A stretch of 64,000 bases of DNA, from assembly GCA_910822395.1 (NCBI GenBank), contig OU365335.1, positions 1,488,001 through 1,552,000 of the forward strand, written 5' to 3'. This document shows, one piece after another, positions 1 to 8,622 of the stretch (position 1 is the first letter of the stretch; every line of letters starts with the position of its first letter). Under the pieces are notes generated by a model that saw nothing but the letters and a program-made list of their open reading frames with translations, was not told the DNA's origin and made no database searches. A program made the translations under genes and the position numbers. This DNA is from Pseudoclavibacter triregionum (GTDB lineage: Bacteria > Actinomycetota > Actinomycetes > Actinomycetales > Microbacteriaceae).

Positions 1-1
1 G

Positions 2-1102
2 ATGCCAACCGGCTTCCCGGCCGCGAGCGCGCGGCCTCGACGCGTGCCCCCCGACGATGTGACCCCGCGCTCCGCCGATCCCGAAGGCGTCGACGCGCCG
101 CTCGAGGCGGGTCCGCCTCCGCATTCCGATGCGTCGGCCCTCGAGACCGCCGGCGACGCCGAGCGCGAGGCCGAGCGGGAGGCCGCCCGCGAGGCGGCCC
201 GCGCCCGGAACGCCGAGAGCGACAATCCGCGCGCCATCGAGACCCGCCGCCGCCTCATCGACGCCGTCATGGAGCTCGCCGCCGAGCTCGAGGAGGATCC
301 TGGACGCGAGGCGCTCACGCCCGCCGCGGTGAGCCGGCGCGCGGGCGTCTCGGCATCCTCGTTCCACGCCCACTACGAGGGCGTCGCCGATCTCGCGCTC
401 GCGGCGCTGCGTGCGAACCTCCAGAGCCTCGACGCGGACTACCGCGCTCGGGCGGCGAACTCGGAGGACGGTGTCCTCGGCCCCCATGACCGCCGCGCCG
501 TGTACGCGAGCATCTTCGCGAAGTTCGACCGCGTCCGCGGGCTCATCCTCGCCGCGTTCGGCCCCGGCGGCGACGGGCGACGGATGATCGAGGAGTACCG
601 CGGGATCGTCGAGGCCGCCGTGCGCCGCGACGCGCCCGGCCTGCCGGAGCACCTCGTGCAGCCGGTGAGCTCGTTCCTCGCGGGCGGCGCGCTCGTGCTC
701 TACGTCGCGCACCCGTCCGCGGAGGAGCGCGAGGCGGTGCTCGACACGGTCGTCGCACTCATGCCGCGCGTCGGCGACGAGGGCGCGCAGGAGCCCGGAT
801 TCGGATGGGCGAGCGCGGCGCGGACGTCGCAGGACGGGCCGTCCCGAGCTCGGCGGACGGGCGCGGAGTGGGCTAGCTCGAGGCGGGATCCTCGGCCGGC
901 TCCGTGCCGTGCTGAGGCGGCTGGGCCTCCGTCATCGGCGGGATCTCGCGCAGCTCCGCCGTCGGCGGGAGGAGCTCGAGCCGCTCGGCGTCGAGCCAGG
1001 CGAGGTTCTCGGCGACGCTCGTGCCGTCGTGCGCGAGGCCGAGCACCGTCGCGCCGCCGAGCGTCGAGCGGTAGCGGGCGTGGAAGTGGCCGTGGGCGAT
1101 GA
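2..1102 (+). CDS. TetR/AcrR family transcriptional regulator, 3' end doubtful
   Basis: A DNA-binding repressor-type protein. Residues about 1-75 are charged and Ala/Glu-rich, probably disordered. Residues about 80-128 form the TetR helix-turn-helix, with RRLIDAVMELAAE and AAVSRRAGVSASSFHAHYEG visible, followed by a helical ligand-binding region to about residue 255. The first ATG is at position 2, so the true start may lie upstream of the window. Past about position 790 the frame turns Arg/Ser/Ala-rich and runs 230 nt antisense into the metallophosphoesterase gene, which is not credible coding. In another frame a TAG at 874-876 would end the protein exactly at that gene's stop (shared CTAG), so a small indel near 780-815 is suspected. 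The ligand is unknown. Confidence 0.7.
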   Translation: MPTGFPAASARPRRVPPDDVTPRSADPEGVDAPLEAGPPPHSDASALETAGDAEREAEREAAREAARARNAESDNPRAIETRRRLIDAVMELAAELEEDPGREALTPAAVSRRAGVSASSFHAHYEGVADLALAALRANLQSLDADYRARAANSEDGVLGPHDRRAVYASIFAKFDRVRGLILAAFGPGGDGRRMIEEYRGIVEAAVRRDAPGLPEHLVQPVSSFLAGGALVLYVAHPSAEEREAVLDTVVALMPRVGDEGAQEPGFGWASAARTSQDGPSRARRTGAEWASSRRDPRPAPCRAEAAGPPSSAGSRAAPPSAGGARAARRRARRGSRRRSCRRARGRAPSRRRASSGSGRGSGRGR

Positions 1103-1703
1103 GCCGCGGCGTCGCGGCGTCGACGACGCGGCGGACGAGCCCGCGATGGCGCTCACCCAGCTCCTCGTCGACGAGCGGGAAGCGCGCGTCGCCGTAGCCC
1201 TTCGGGGCGTCGACGCCCGCGGGCGGGTCGTGGCAGACGAGCACGTCGGCGTGGCCGGGCTCGGAGACGCGGCGCACGTCCTCCTCCGTGAGGCGCTCCT
1301 GCGGCCACCACGAGACGCCCGGCTCGCGGGACATCCGGTCGACGGAGTGGGCGCCGCCGAGCGCGAGCCAGCTGCGGCCGCGCCAGGTCCAGCGCAGGCC
1401 GCGGGGGAGGTGGAGCACGTGGCGGGAGAGCGGGCGGGTGCCGTCCTCGGCGAGCGGCTTCGACTCGAGGTACGCGAAGTCCTCGTGATTGCCGTCGATG
1501 AAGAAGAGCGGGATGCCCTCGAGCACGGCGTCGAGGCCGTGGAGGTAGCTCGGCTCGAAGAGGTAGCCGAAGTCGCCGAGGTGCACGATCGCCTCGGCGC
1601 CGTGCTCGCACGCGGCCCGGATGGCGTCGGAGGCGAAGCCGAGCCGGCCGTGCCAGTCGCCGGCGAGCGCGACGACGCCGGGGTCGAGGTCCGAGATGCT
1701 CAT
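873..1703 (-). CDS. Calcineurin-like metallophosphoesterase
   Basis: A cytosolic metal-dependent phosphoesterase of 276 aa; its substrate is unknown. Family motifs are visible in order: AGDWHG near the N terminus (a D-x-H variant), HLGDFG (GD-x-x-D/G metal site), FFIDGNHEDF (GNHE motif), VCHDPP, and HGHFHARYR (GHxH motif) near residue 230. I start it at ATG 1703 (MSISDLDPGVVALAGDWHG). The open frame extends further upstream, but only through the 132-bp tandem repeat, which would add a repetitive 126-residue leader. A TACCGT -10 box lies 7 nt before this ATG, consistent with a leaderless mRNA. The family is sure; the biological role is not. Confidence 0.85.
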   Translation of the reverse strand: MSISDLDPGVVALAGDWHGRLGFASDAIRAACEHGAEAIVHLGDFGYLFEPSYLHGLDAVLEGIPLFFIDGNHEDFAYLESKPLAEDGTRPLSRHVLHLPRGLRWTWRGRSWLALGGAHSVDRMSREPGVSWWPQERLTEEDVRRVSEPGHADVLVCHDPPAGVDAPKGYGDARFPLVDEELGERHRGLVRRVVDAATPRLIAHGHFHARYRSTLGGATVLGLAHDGTSVAENLAWLDAERLELLPPTAELREIPPMTEAQPPQHGTEPAEDPASS

Positions 1704-1710
1704 AGGGGCC

Positions 1711-1716
1711 ACGGTA
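1711..1716 (-). promoter_or_regulatory. -10 box of leaderless metallophosphoesterase promoter
   Basis: TACCGT on the minus strand, 7 nt before the ATG at 1703, with no ribosome binding site between them. The spacing matches other leaderless starts in this window. Confidence 0.5.
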
Positions 1717-1718
1717 GC

Positions 1719-1781
1719 GGGCGGCGGGGCCGGCGGCCGGATGGCCTGTGGACAGCCGCCGCCGCGTCGTGTCGCGTCTCG
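1719..1781. repeat. 63-bp direct repeat, copy A
   Basis: About 57 of 63 bases match copy B at 2232-2294. The shared core is CCTGTGGACAGCCGCC. The two copies bracket the 132-bp tandem array, and each lies next to the promoter of a diverging gene (metallophosphoesterase on the left, prepilin peptidase on the right). Confidence 0.8.
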
Positions 1782-1808
1782 ATGCACCGCCCGTGGGGTC
1801 GCTGAAGG

Positions 1809-2178
1809 TTCGCTCATCCGCTGGCCGATCGCTCGCCCGGCCGCCCTCCCGCTGGCCGTTCGCTCACGGGCTGGCGGATTTCGGCCAGCCGATGGCGCTT
1901 CGGCCAGCCCTTCGAGTCTGGTCGCGTCATCGGCTGTCGATTCGCTCATCCGCTGGCCGATCGCTCGCCCGGCCGCCCTTCCGCTGGCCGTTCGCTCACG
2001 GGCTGGCGGATTTCGGCCAGCCGATGGCGCTTCGGCCAGCCCTTCGAGTCTGGTCGCGTCATCGGCTGTCGATTCGCTCATCCGCTGGCCGATCGCTCGC
2101 CCGGCCGCCCCTCCGCTGGCCGATCGCTCATGGGCTGGCGGATTTCGGCCAGCCGATGACGCTTCGGCCAGCCCTTCG
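1809..2178. repeat. 132-bp tandem repeat, about 2.8 copies
   Basis: Copies begin at 1809, 1941 and 2073, each with TTCGCTCATCCGCTGGCC. The first two are nearly identical; the third has a few substitutions and breaks off after about 106 bp. Each unit contains a small dyad (GGCTGGC, 8-nt loop, GCCAGCC) and several copies of the word GGCCGATCGCTC or its variant. The unit is a multiple of three, so it stays open on both strands (44 codons per unit), but nothing suggests it is translated. It makes up most of the 605-bp gap between the metallophosphoesterase and prepilin peptidase starts. Confidence 0.9.
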
Positions 2179-2231
2179 TGTGCGCGTGCGTGTACGCGCC
2201 GGCCGGTGGGGTGGGCTGCCAGACGGGCGGA

Positions 2232-2294
2232 GGGCGGTGGGGCCGGCGGCCGGATGTCCTGTGGACAGCCGCCGACGCGTCGCGCGGCGTCTCG
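2232..2294. repeat. 63-bp direct repeat, copy B
   Basis: Partner of copy A at 1719-1781, in the same orientation with about six mismatches. It ends 2 nt before the TACCGT -10 box of the prepilin peptidase gene. Confidence 0.8.
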
Positions 2295-2308
2295 CTACCG
2301 TGTGCGGC

Positions 2309-2851
2309 ATGGGCCCCGATGAGCTGCTCCGCCTCGCCCCGGCCGCGGTCGCCGCGCTGGGTCTCGCCGCCGTGACGCCGGGGCTCGTCGCGACGGACCT
2401 CAGAGAGCACCGGCTGCCGAACCGGCTCGTGGGGATGGCCGCGCTCGCGCTCGTCCCGGCGCTGGGGCTGGCGTGGGCCGTCGCCGGCGCGGGAGCCGTA
2501 TCGGGGGCGTTGCTCGCGGGTGCGGTCGCGGGCCTGGCCTATTTCGTGCTCGCCGTCGCCGGCGGCATGGGGATGGGCGACGTGAAGCTCGCGGCCGTCC
2601 TCGCGTGCGGCGGGGCGCTCGCGGCGCCGGTGGTGGCGATAGGCGGGGCGCTCGCCGCGTTCCTGCTCGGCGGGACGGCGGCGGCCGTGGCCCTCTCCCG
2701 GCGCGCGCTCGCCCGCGGCGCGGCGGCCCGCTCTGCGGCGTCGGGCACAGGGGAGCGAGGCGAGGGCCCCGCGCGCATCGCCTTCGGGCCGTGGATGCTC
2801 GCCGGGCACTGGCTCGCACTCGCCTGCTGGGCCGGCATGCAGCTCGCCTGA
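2309..2851 (+). CDS. Prepilin/leader peptidase, A24 family
   Basis: An integral-membrane aspartyl protease of 180 aa that would cleave class III signal peptides of type IV pilin-like or Tad/Flp-type proteins; no pilus genes lie in this window. The two catalytic aspartates fit the family: the first in VATDLREHRLPNRL (residues about 28-42) and the second in the hallmark GMGMGDVKLAA (about 87-97). Hydrophobic helices fill the rest. It lacks the N-terminal methyltransferase domain of PilD/GspO, so it is the short form common in actinobacteria. TACCGT (2296-2301) lies 7 nt before the ATG, suggesting leaderless expression. Confidence 0.85.
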   Translation: MGPDELLRLAPAAVAALGLAAVTPGLVATDLREHRLPNRLVGMAALALVPALGLAWAVAGAGAVSGALLAGAVAGLAYFVLAVAGGMGMGDVKLAAVLACGGALAAPVVAIGGALAAFLLGGTAAAVALSRRALARGAAARSAASGTGERGEGPARIAFGPWMLAGHWLALACWAGMQLA

Positions 2852-2856
2852 GCGCG

Positions 2857-2897
2857 GGTGGTTTCGAGACGCGGCCTGCGGCCGCTCCTCAACCACC
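2857..2897. repeat. Palindromic intergenic element (GGTGGTTTCGAGACGC family)
   Basis: Arms GGTGGTTTCGAGACGC and GCTCCTCAACCACC enclose GGCCTGCGGCC. The same element, inverted and with different central bases, is at 8056-8096. It sits just after the prepilin peptidase stop, facing fumC, where a bidirectional terminator would be expected. Elements with these arms recur between genes in Microbacteriaceae genomes (from general knowledge). Confidence 0.75.
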
Positions 2898-2994
2898 TCG
2901 AGTGGCTGGCCATGCGCCATCAGCTACCGAAACGGGGGTTCGCTAGCGGAATCGCGGTAGCGGACGCCCGCGCAAGGCGCCCCCCCCAAGACGG

Positions 2995-3030
2995 CGACGG
3001 CGCCGCGCCCCGGGGGACGCGGCGCCGTCG
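2995..3030 (-). terminator. Putative terminator of fumC
   Basis: A perfect 13-bp stem (CGACGGCGCCGCG / CGCGGCGCCGTCG) with a 10-nt loop begins 17 nt after the fumC stop. There is no T tract, as is common in very GC-rich actinobacteria. Confidence 0.55.
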
Positions 3031-3047
3031 GCGCAGAGGATCCGGAC

Positions 3048-4469
3048 CTAGAGGTTCGGCGACGTCATAGAGAGGACGTCGAGCTTCTCGTCGAGCTGCT
3101 CCTCGGTGATCTCGCCGCGCTCGACGTAGCCGAGATCGATGACCGCCTGGCGGACCGTGACCTTGTTCGCGACGGCGTGCTTCGCGATCTTCGCCGCGGC
3201 CTCGTAGCCGATGACGCGGTTGAGGGGCGTGACGATCGAGGGCGACGACTCGGCGAGCTGGCGGGCGCGCTCGACGTTCGCCTCGAGGCCGTCCACCGTC
3301 TTGTCGGCGAGGACGCGCGCCGAATTCGCGAGGAGGCGGATCGACTCGAGCAGCGCCGTGCCCATGACCGGGATCTGGACGTTGAGCTCGAACAGACCCG
3401 AGGCGCCGGCCATCGCGATGGCCGCGTCGTTGCCGATGACGCGCGAGCAGACCATGAGCACGGCCTCGGGGATGACCGGGTTCACCTTGCCCGGCATGAT
3501 CGAGGAGCCCGGCTGGAGGTCGGGGATGTGGAGCTCGCCGAGGCCCGTGTTCGGGCCCGAGCCCATGAGGCGGAGGTCGTTGTTGATCTTCACGAGCGAG
3601 ACCGCGACCGTGCGGAGGGCGCCCGAGGCCTCGACGAGGCCGTCGCGCGCGCCCTGCGCCTCGAAGTGGTCCTTCGCCTCGGTGAGGGGGAGCGAGGCGT
3701 TCGAGGCGAGCTCGGCGATGACCTGCTCCGAGAAGCCCTTCGGGGTGTTGATGCCCGTGCCCGTGGCGGTGCCGCCGAGCGGAACCTCCGCGACGCGCGG
3801 GATCGACGACTCCACGCGCTCGATGCCGAGGCGCATCTGGCGGGCGTAGCCGGCGAACTCCTGGCCGAACGTGACCGGGGTCGCGTCCATGAGGTGCGTG
3901 CGGCCGGCCTTCACCGTCTCCTTCCACGCCTCGGCCTTCTTCTCGAGCGCCTCGGCGAGGTGCGTGAGGCCCGGGACGAGGTCGTTGAGGAGGGCGTCCG
4001 TGACGGCGACGTGGACGGAGGTCGGGAAGACGTCGTTCGACGACTGCGAGGCGTTGACGTGGTCGTTCGGGTGCACGCGCTCCTCGACGCCCTTCGCCTC
4101 GAGGGCGCGGCTCGCGAGCGTCGCGAGGACCTCGTTCATGTTCATGTTCGACGAGGTGCCCGAGCCGGTCTGGTAGACGTCGATCGGGAACTCGCCGAGG
4201 TGCTTGCCGCCGATGATCTCCTCGGCCGCGCCGACGATGGCCTGCGAGCGCGTCTCGTCGAGGATGCCGAGCTTCGCGTTGACGATCGCGGCCGCGCGCT
4301 TGATGCGGGCGAGGGCGATGATCTGGCCCGGCTCGAGGGTCGAGCCCGAGATGGGGAAGTTCTCGACGGCGCGCTGCGTCTGCGCCGCGTAGAGCGCGTT
4401 CTTCGGGACGCGCACCTCGCCCATCGTGTCGTGCTCGATGCGGTACTCGTTGTCGTTGGTGTCCACCAC
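3048..4469 (-). CDS. fumC: Class II fumarate hydratase
   Basis: Catalyses reversible hydration of fumarate to L-malate in the TCA cycle (cytosol, homotetramer, no iron-sulfur cluster). The 473-aa length is normal. Hallmarks are [14 protein letters not shown] (about 97-110), [18 protein letters not shown] (about 130-147, substrate loop), [16 protein letters not shown] (general-base His region) and the fumarate lyase signature [12 protein letters not shown] near residue 320. I chose GTG 4469 ([10 protein letters not shown]): AAGGAAAGG at 4477-4485 sits 7 nt upstream, while the ATG 10 codons earlier has no such site. It is monocistronic, with a strong hairpin at 2995-3030 behind it. Confidence 0.97.
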   Translation of the reverse strand: MVDTNDNEYRIEHDTMGEVRVPKNALYAAQTQRAVENFPISGSTLEPGQIIALARIKRAAAIVNAKLGILDETRSQAIVGAAEEIIGGKHLGEFPIDVYQTGSGTSSNMNMNEVLATLASRALEAKGVEERVHPNDHVNASQSSNDVFPTSVHVAVTDALLNDLVPGLTHLAEALEKKAEAWKETVKAGRTHLMDATPVTFGQEFAGYARQMRLGIERVESSIPRVAEVPLGGTATGTGINTPKGFSEQVIAELASNASLPLTEAKDHFEAQGARDGLVEASGALRTVAVSLVKINNDLRLMGSGPNTGLGELHIPDLQPGSSIMPGKVNPVIPEAVLMVCSRVIGNDAAIAMAGASGLFELNVQIPVMGTALLESIRLLANSARVLADKTVDGLEANVERARQLAESSPSIVTPLNRVIGYEAAAKIAKHAVANKVTVRQAVIDLGYVERGEITEEQLDEKLDVLSMTSPNL

Positions 4470-4583
4470 GGTGTGACCTTTCCTTGGATGCGAACGCACT
4501 CGAGTCCAGGCTAGCCGGATCGGGTGACGGGGCTGACGGGGCGGATGGCCCGGGCCCGGGCCGTCCGATCGGGAGTAAGCGGC

Positions 4584-5249
4584 CTATTTGCCCTGCAGCG
4601 ACGCGGAGACCGCCTGGGCGAGGGCCGTGACGTGCTCGGGCGAGCCGGAGCCGTAGACGACGATCGTCGAGCCGCCCCAGACGGTCGCGAGCGCATAGCG
4701 GCTGTTGCCGGCCTCCTCGGCCGAGAGGGAGGTGTAGTCGTAGACGTCCCACACCCGGCCCGAGAGGTCGACGGTGCCGGTCGGCGTGCGCTTGCCGGTG
4801 CGCTCGAGCACCCAGGTCGGGTTCGCGCCGATGCCCTGGCTGAACCCGGCGTATTCGCTCGCGTTGCCGGCGCCGTCCGGGATGACGTAGCCCGCGTACC
4901 ACTCGACGACGCCGTCCTGGCCCTGGCGCAGCTCCGCAGAGTTCGCCTTCCAGCCGTCCGGCACGGCCGGCACGGCGAGCGGCTCGCTCGAGGCGGCCTG
5001 CGCGCCCTGGGCGATCTGCGCGACGTCGAGGTCGCGCACGACCGGGGAGTCGTCGCGGGGGACGAGCAGCACGATGAGGAGGACCACGCCGAGGCAGACG
5101 AGCAGGGCCCAGACGAGGTTGGGGAAGGTCTTGCTCGTGCGGTAGCGGCGGCTCGACTCGGCCTGGCGGGCCGCGGCCTCCTCGGGCGTCTCGGGACGGC
5201 CGAGCTCGGCGACGATCCGCCCGCTCGGCTGGCCGGCGGCGGGGCTCAC
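4584..5249 (-). CDS. DUF4245 family membrane-anchored protein
   Basis: A 221-aa protein of unknown function. A short charged N terminus is followed by one transmembrane helix (about 46-64, [18 protein letters not shown]) and a roughly 150-residue extracytoplasmic domain with family features [13 protein letters not shown] and [17 protein letters not shown]. It begins with GTG inside the xseB stop (GTGA overlap at 5246-5249), so it is translationally coupled to xseB and ends the xseA-xseB-DUF4245 operon. The same gene neighbourhood is common in actinobacteria, but I know of no demonstrated link to exonuclease VII. Confidence 0.8.
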   Translation of the reverse strand: MSPAAGQPSGRIVAELGRPETPEEAAARQAESSRRYRTSKTFPNLVWALLVCLGVVLLIVLLVPRDDSPVVRDLDVAQIAQGAQAASSEPLAVPAVPDGWKANSAELRQGQDGVVEWYAGYVIPDGAGNASEYAGFSQGIGANPTWVLERTGKRTPTGTVDLSGRVWDVYDYTSLSAEEAGNSRYALATVWGGSTIVVYGSGSPEHVTALAQAVSASLQGK

Positions 5250-5500
5250 TCGGCGGCCTCGTCGTCGCCCTCGGCGAGGTGCGCGGCGCCCTGCTTGGCG
5301 GCCTCGAGGCGCGCGCGGGCGCCGACGAGCCACTCCTCGCAGCGGGCCGCGAGGCGCTCGCCGCGCTCCCAGAGCGTGATCGACTCGTCGAGGGTGAGCG
5401 AGTCGCGCTCGAGGCGGCTCACGACCTCGATGAGCTCGTCCCGCGCCTGCTCGTAGCTGAGCTCGGCGACGTCGGTCACGGCGTTCGCGTCGGTGGTCAT
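5246..5500 (-). CDS. xseB: Exodeoxyribonuclease VII small subunit
   Basis: An 84-aa helical subunit of exonuclease VII, which degrades single-stranded DNA to oligonucleotides in both directions. Diagnostic sequence is [20 protein letters not shown] and [24 protein letters not shown], the typical XseB core. The start is ATG 5500, 4 nt after the xseA stop; the 3' end overlaps the DUF4245 start. Several XseB chains bind each XseA catalytic chain (family knowledge). Confidence 0.95.
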   Translation of the reverse strand: MTTDANAVTDVAELSYEQARDELIEVVSRLERDSLTLDESITLWERGERLAARCEEWLVGARARLEAAKQGAAHLAEGDDEAAE

Positions 5501-5504
5501 GCGC

Positions 5505-6917
5505 CTATTCTCCCTGCTCCTCGGACATCTCGAGTTCCCCGGACGCCGGCGCCGCCGACCCCTCGGGCAGCGCCGATCCCTCCGGCCAGCGGCGGTCGCC
5601 CTCGATGCGCTCGGCCGCCGCGACGACGTCCCCGTCGAAGAATCGGCCGCTCGAGACGGCGCGCACGGTGCCGGCGGCGAGGCGGATGTCGATGGTCGTG
5701 CCCGCGGGCGCCTGCTCGCCTCGGCGCAGCAGCTCCGTCTCGTGCTGGCCGCCCATGAGGTGCCGGTCGGGCAGGCGGCGGACGACCTCGGCGATCGCGT
5801 AGCCGCGGTCGAGGGTGGCCTGCGGCGAGAGCGCGCGGAGCTGGGCGCGGAGCCGCTCGAGCTCGTCGCCCGCGCGATCCGTGCGGCGCAGCGCGAGCTC
5901 CTCGCCGCGCGTCGCGAGGCGGCCGATCTCGTCGGCCTCCCGGTCGACGAGCACCTCGGGGCGGGAGAGGACGGGCCGCGAGCGCAGCTGCTCGAGCTTG
6001 TGGGACTCGTGCGAGATGAGGGTCGCCACGCGCTGGAAGATTCGATTGCGGGCGTCGCGCACGCCGGCCAGCTGCTCGGCGACATCGGGCACGACGCGCT
6101 TCGCGGCGTCGGTGGGCGTGGAGGCGCGGAGATCCGCCACCTCGTCGAGGATCGGCCGGTCGTTCTCGTGGCCGATGGCCGAGACGATCGGGGTCTCGAG
6201 GCTCGCCGCAAGGCGCACGAGGGCCTCGTCGGAGAAGGGGAGGAGGTGCTGGAAGTCGCCGCCGCCGCGGGCGACGATGATGACGTCGACCTCCGGGTCG
6301 GCGTCGAGCTCGCGGAGGGCGGCCGAGACCTCGTCGACGGTCCGCACGCCCTGGACGCTCGTGTGGATCGTCCGGAAGCTCACCGCGGGCCAGCGCAGCT
6401 CGGCGTTGCGGCGGACGTCCTTCTCGGCGTCCGAGTCCTTGCCCGTGATGAGTCCGATGCGGTTCGGGAGGAAGGGCAGCGGCTTCTTCCGGGACGGGTC
6501 GAACAGGCCCTCCGCGGCGAGCTGGCGGCGAAGCCGCTCGAGCTGCTCGAGCAGCTGGCCGAGCCCGACGTGGCGGAGGTCGGACGCCTGCATGGAGAGC
6601 GTGCCGCCCTTCACCCAGAAGTCCGGCTTCGCGCAGAGGATGACGCGGTCGCCCTGCTGGAACTCGCCGTCGACGCGGCCGAGCACGGTGCGCCACACGG
6701 TGACGGAGAGGGTCGCGTCGGCGCGGAGGTCCTTGAGCTTCGCGTAGGCGTGGCCGCCGCGGACGTTCCAGCTCGTGAGCTCGCCCTCGATCCACACGGA
6801 GCCGAGCTTCGAGATCCAGCCGGCGATCCGCTTGCTCACCTCGGCGACGGGGAGCGCGAGCTCGGGGGACTGCCCGGTGCGCGGCTCCTGGCCGGTCGGC
6901 TCCATCGTCGGTGCCAC
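5505..6917 (-). CDS. xseA: Exodeoxyribonuclease VII large subunit
   Basis: Catalytic subunit of exonuclease VII, 470 aa. An N-terminal OB-fold ([20 protein letters not shown], about 40-60) is followed by the nuclease domain with [24 protein letters not shown], the conserved [19 protein letters not shown] and [27 protein letters not shown], then a C-terminal coiled coil that recruits XseB. I chose GTG 6917 because GGAAGG lies 7 nt upstream; an ATG at 6938 would add seven residues. It faces away from ispH across a 46-nt gap, so the two genes have divergent promoters. Confidence 0.95.
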   Translation of the reverse strand: MAPTMEPTGQEPRTGQSPELALPVAEVSKRIAGWISKLGSVWIEGELTSWNVRGGHAYAKLKDLRADATLSVTVWRTVLGRVDGEFQQGDRVILCAKPDFWVKGGTLSMQASDLRHVGLGQLLEQLERLRRQLAAEGLFDPSRKKPLPFLPNRIGLITGKDSDAEKDVRRNAELRWPAVSFRTIHTSVQGVRTVDEVSAALRELDADPEVDVIIVARGGGDFQHLLPFSDEALVRLAASLETPIVSAIGHENDRPILDEVADLRASTPTDAAKRVVPDVAEQLAGVRDARNRIFQRVATLISHESHKLEQLRSRPVLSRPEVLVDREADEIGRLATRGEELALRRTDRAGDELERLRAQLRALSPQATLDRGYAIAEVVRRLPDRHLMGGQHETELLRRGEQAPAGTTIDIRLAAGTVRAVSSGRFFDGDVVAAAERIEGDRRWPEGSALPEGSAAPASGELEMSEEQGE

Positions 6918-6951
6918 GGAACCGCCTTCCCGGCCCATCCGGGCGCGAACG

Positions 6952-6957
6952 TAGACT
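6952..6957 (+). promoter_or_regulatory. -10 box of leaderless ispH promoter
   Basis: TAGACT followed by 6 nt and then the GTG start at 6964. No Shine-Dalgarno sequence is present. Confidence 0.55.
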
Positions 6958-6963
6958 CATGGG

Positions 6964-8043
6964 GTGACCGAGACTCCGATCGCCCTGCCGATGCCGCGCG
7001 TCCAGCGCGCGATTCCGACCTTCGAGGACCGCCCGGTCGAGGGCCGCAAGCGGGTCCTGCTCGCGGCCCCTCGAGGATACTGCGCGGGCGTCGACCGGGC
7101 CGTCGTCGCTGTGGAGAAGGCGCTCGAGACGTACGGCGCGCCGGTCTACGTGCGCAAGCAGATCGTCCACAACAAGCACGTCGTCTCGGTGCTCGAGGAG
7201 CAGGGCGCGATCTTCGTCGACGAGGTCGACGAGGTGCCCGAGGGCTCGCACGTCGTCTTCTCGGCGCACGGCGTCTCGCCGGCGGTCGTGCAGGGCGCCG
7301 CGGACCGCAAGCTCCACGCGATCGACGCCACCTGCCCGCTCGTGACGAAGGTGCACCGCGAGGCGACCCGCTTCGCGCGCGACGAGAAGGAGATCCTCCT
7401 CATCGGCCACGAGGGCCACGAGGAGGTCGAGGGCACGGCGGGCCACGCGGTCGGCCGCGTCACGATCGTGAACAGCCCCGAGGAGGCCGACACCGTCGAG
7501 GTGAGGGACCCGGACAACGTCGTGTGGCTCTCGCAGACGACCCTCTCGGTCGACGAGACGATGGAGACGGTGAACCGCCTCCGCGCCCGCTTCCCCAACC
7601 TGCAGAACCCGCCCTCGGACGACATCTGCTACGCCACCCAGAACCGCCAGGTCGCGATCAAGAAGGTCGCGCAGGACGCCGACCTCGTCATCGTCGTCGG
7701 CTCGGCGAACTCCTCGAACTCGGTGCGCCTCGTGGAGGTCGCGCTCGAGTACGGCGCGAAGGCGGCGTACCGGGTCGACTACGCGGACGAGATCCGGCAG
7801 GAGTGGCTCGACGGCGTCGCGACGATCGGCGTCACCTCGGGCGCCTCGGTGCCGGAGGTGCTCGTGCAGCAGGTCATCGAGGCGCTCGGGACGGCCGGCT
7901 ACCGCGACGTCGAGGAGGTGCAGACCGCCGTGGAGGACCTCATGTTCTCGCTGCCGAAGGAGCTGCGCCGCGACCTCGGCTCGTGCGACACGGGCGGCGC
8001 GGCCCGCGGCGGCCGCGGCTCCGGCGTCCGCGCGAAGGACTAG
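6964..8043 (+). CDS. ispH: 4-hydroxy-3-methylbut-2-enyl diphosphate reductase
   Basis: Last enzyme of the MEP pathway: reduces HMBPP to IPP and DMAPP using a [4Fe-4S] cluster. It has 359 aa. The three cluster cysteines are C40 ([13 protein letters not shown]), C124 ([11 protein letters not shown]) and C222 ([11 protein letters not shown]). The family signatures [14 protein letters not shown] and [10 protein letters not shown], and the glutamate/serine substrate-binding strings, are all present. The roughly 30-residue N-terminal extension ([14 protein letters not shown]) and a Gly/Arg tail are typical of actinobacteria. GTG 6964 lies 6 nt after TAGACT, so expression is probably leaderless. Confidence 0.97.
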   Translation: MTETPIALPMPRVQRAIPTFEDRPVEGRKRVLLAAPRGYCAGVDRAVVAVEKALETYGAPVYVRKQIVHNKHVVSVLEEQGAIFVDEVDEVPEGSHVVFSAHGVSPAVVQGAADRKLHAIDATCPLVTKVHREATRFARDEKEILLIGHEGHEEVEGTAGHAVGRVTIVNSPEEADTVEVRDPDNVVWLSQTTLSVDETMETVNRLRARFPNLQNPPSDDICYATQNRQVAIKKVAQDADLVIVVGSANSSNSVRLVEVALEYGAKAAYRVDYADEIRQEWLDGVATIGVTSGASVPEVLVQQVIEALGTAGYRDVEEVQTAVEDLMFSLPKELRRDLGSCDTGGAARGGRGSGVRAKD

Positions 8044-8055
8044 CCCCGCGCCGAA

Positions 8056-8096
8056 GGTGGTTGAGGAGCGAGCGAAGCGAGCGTCTCGAAACCACC
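8056..8096. repeat. Palindromic intergenic element, second copy
   Basis: GGTGGTTGAGGAGC and GCGTCTCGAAACCACC flank the centre GAGCGAAGCG. It is the inverted form of the element at 2857-2897. Here it lies between the convergent ispH and DUF6264 genes and could terminate both. Confidence 0.75.
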
Positions 8097-8115
8097 GACC
8101 CGCACGCGCTCGGTG

Positions 8116-8622
8116 CTACGGCGTGGGGGTCGGCGTCGCGCCGGTCTGGATGGCGTGCATGAGCTCCGGGTGCATCGTGATGCCCGTCGAGATGATCCCG
8201 AAGGTGAACGCCGCCCCGGCGAGCGCGCCGAGCAGGATGATCCACATCGCGCGCTTCCCGCGACGCCAGCGCAGCAGCGTCGTGTAGAGCGTGAGCGCGT
8301 AGATGAGCGGATGCCCGATGAGCCCCGCCGTCGCGAGCGCCCCCAGCCCCGCCGGCCGCACGTACGGCTCGATGCCGTACTGCTCGAACAGGGCCGAGAA
8401 CTGCGTCGCCATGGCGTTCTCGGTGAGCATGGTCATGCTCATGATCGTCATCCCGATGCCCAGGATGAGCAGGGAGATGCCGCTGGAGCGGTCCGCGCGG
8501 CGGCGGGCCTCCTCGAGCCTGCTCGGGTCGATGCCCGAGGGGCCGAGGGGGCCGCCGCCCGGCGGCGGGACGCGGGAGAGGTCGGGAGTGCGGTCGCCCG
8601 GCTTCCGTGAGCCGGACGCCAC
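8116..8622 (-). CDS. DUF6264 family membrane protein
   Basis: A 168-aa integral-membrane protein of unknown function. The first 45 residues are hydrophilic (PPPGGGPLGPSGID). Three or four helices follow: ISLLILGIGMTIMSMTML, a stretch around GALATAGLIGHPLIYALTLY, and WIILLGALAGAAFTFGI. A TPTPTP tail closes it. The GTG start shares its first G with the TAG stop of fbaA (TAGTG), so it is translationally coupled to the aldolase gene. The family name is from recall of similar actinobacterial proteins. Nothing links it to glycolysis beyond position. Confidence 0.75.
   Translation of the reverse strand: MASGSRKPGDRTPDLSRVPPPGGGPLGPSGIDPSRLEEARRRADRSSGISLLILGIGMTIMSMTMLTENAMATQFSALFEQYGIEPYVRPAGLGALATAGLIGHPLIYALTLYTTLLRWRRGKRAMWIILLGALAGAAFTFGIISTGITMHPELMHAIQTGATPTPTP

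Noticed and set aside
1704-2081. Extension of the metallophosphoesterase N terminus through the tandem repeat (402-aa version)
   Set aside because: The extra 126 residues are purely the translated repeat; family homology starts at MSISDLDPGV, where a leaderless promoter also sits.
1809-2178. CRISPR array
   Set aside because: The units are 132 bp with no unique spacers, and no cas genes are nearby.
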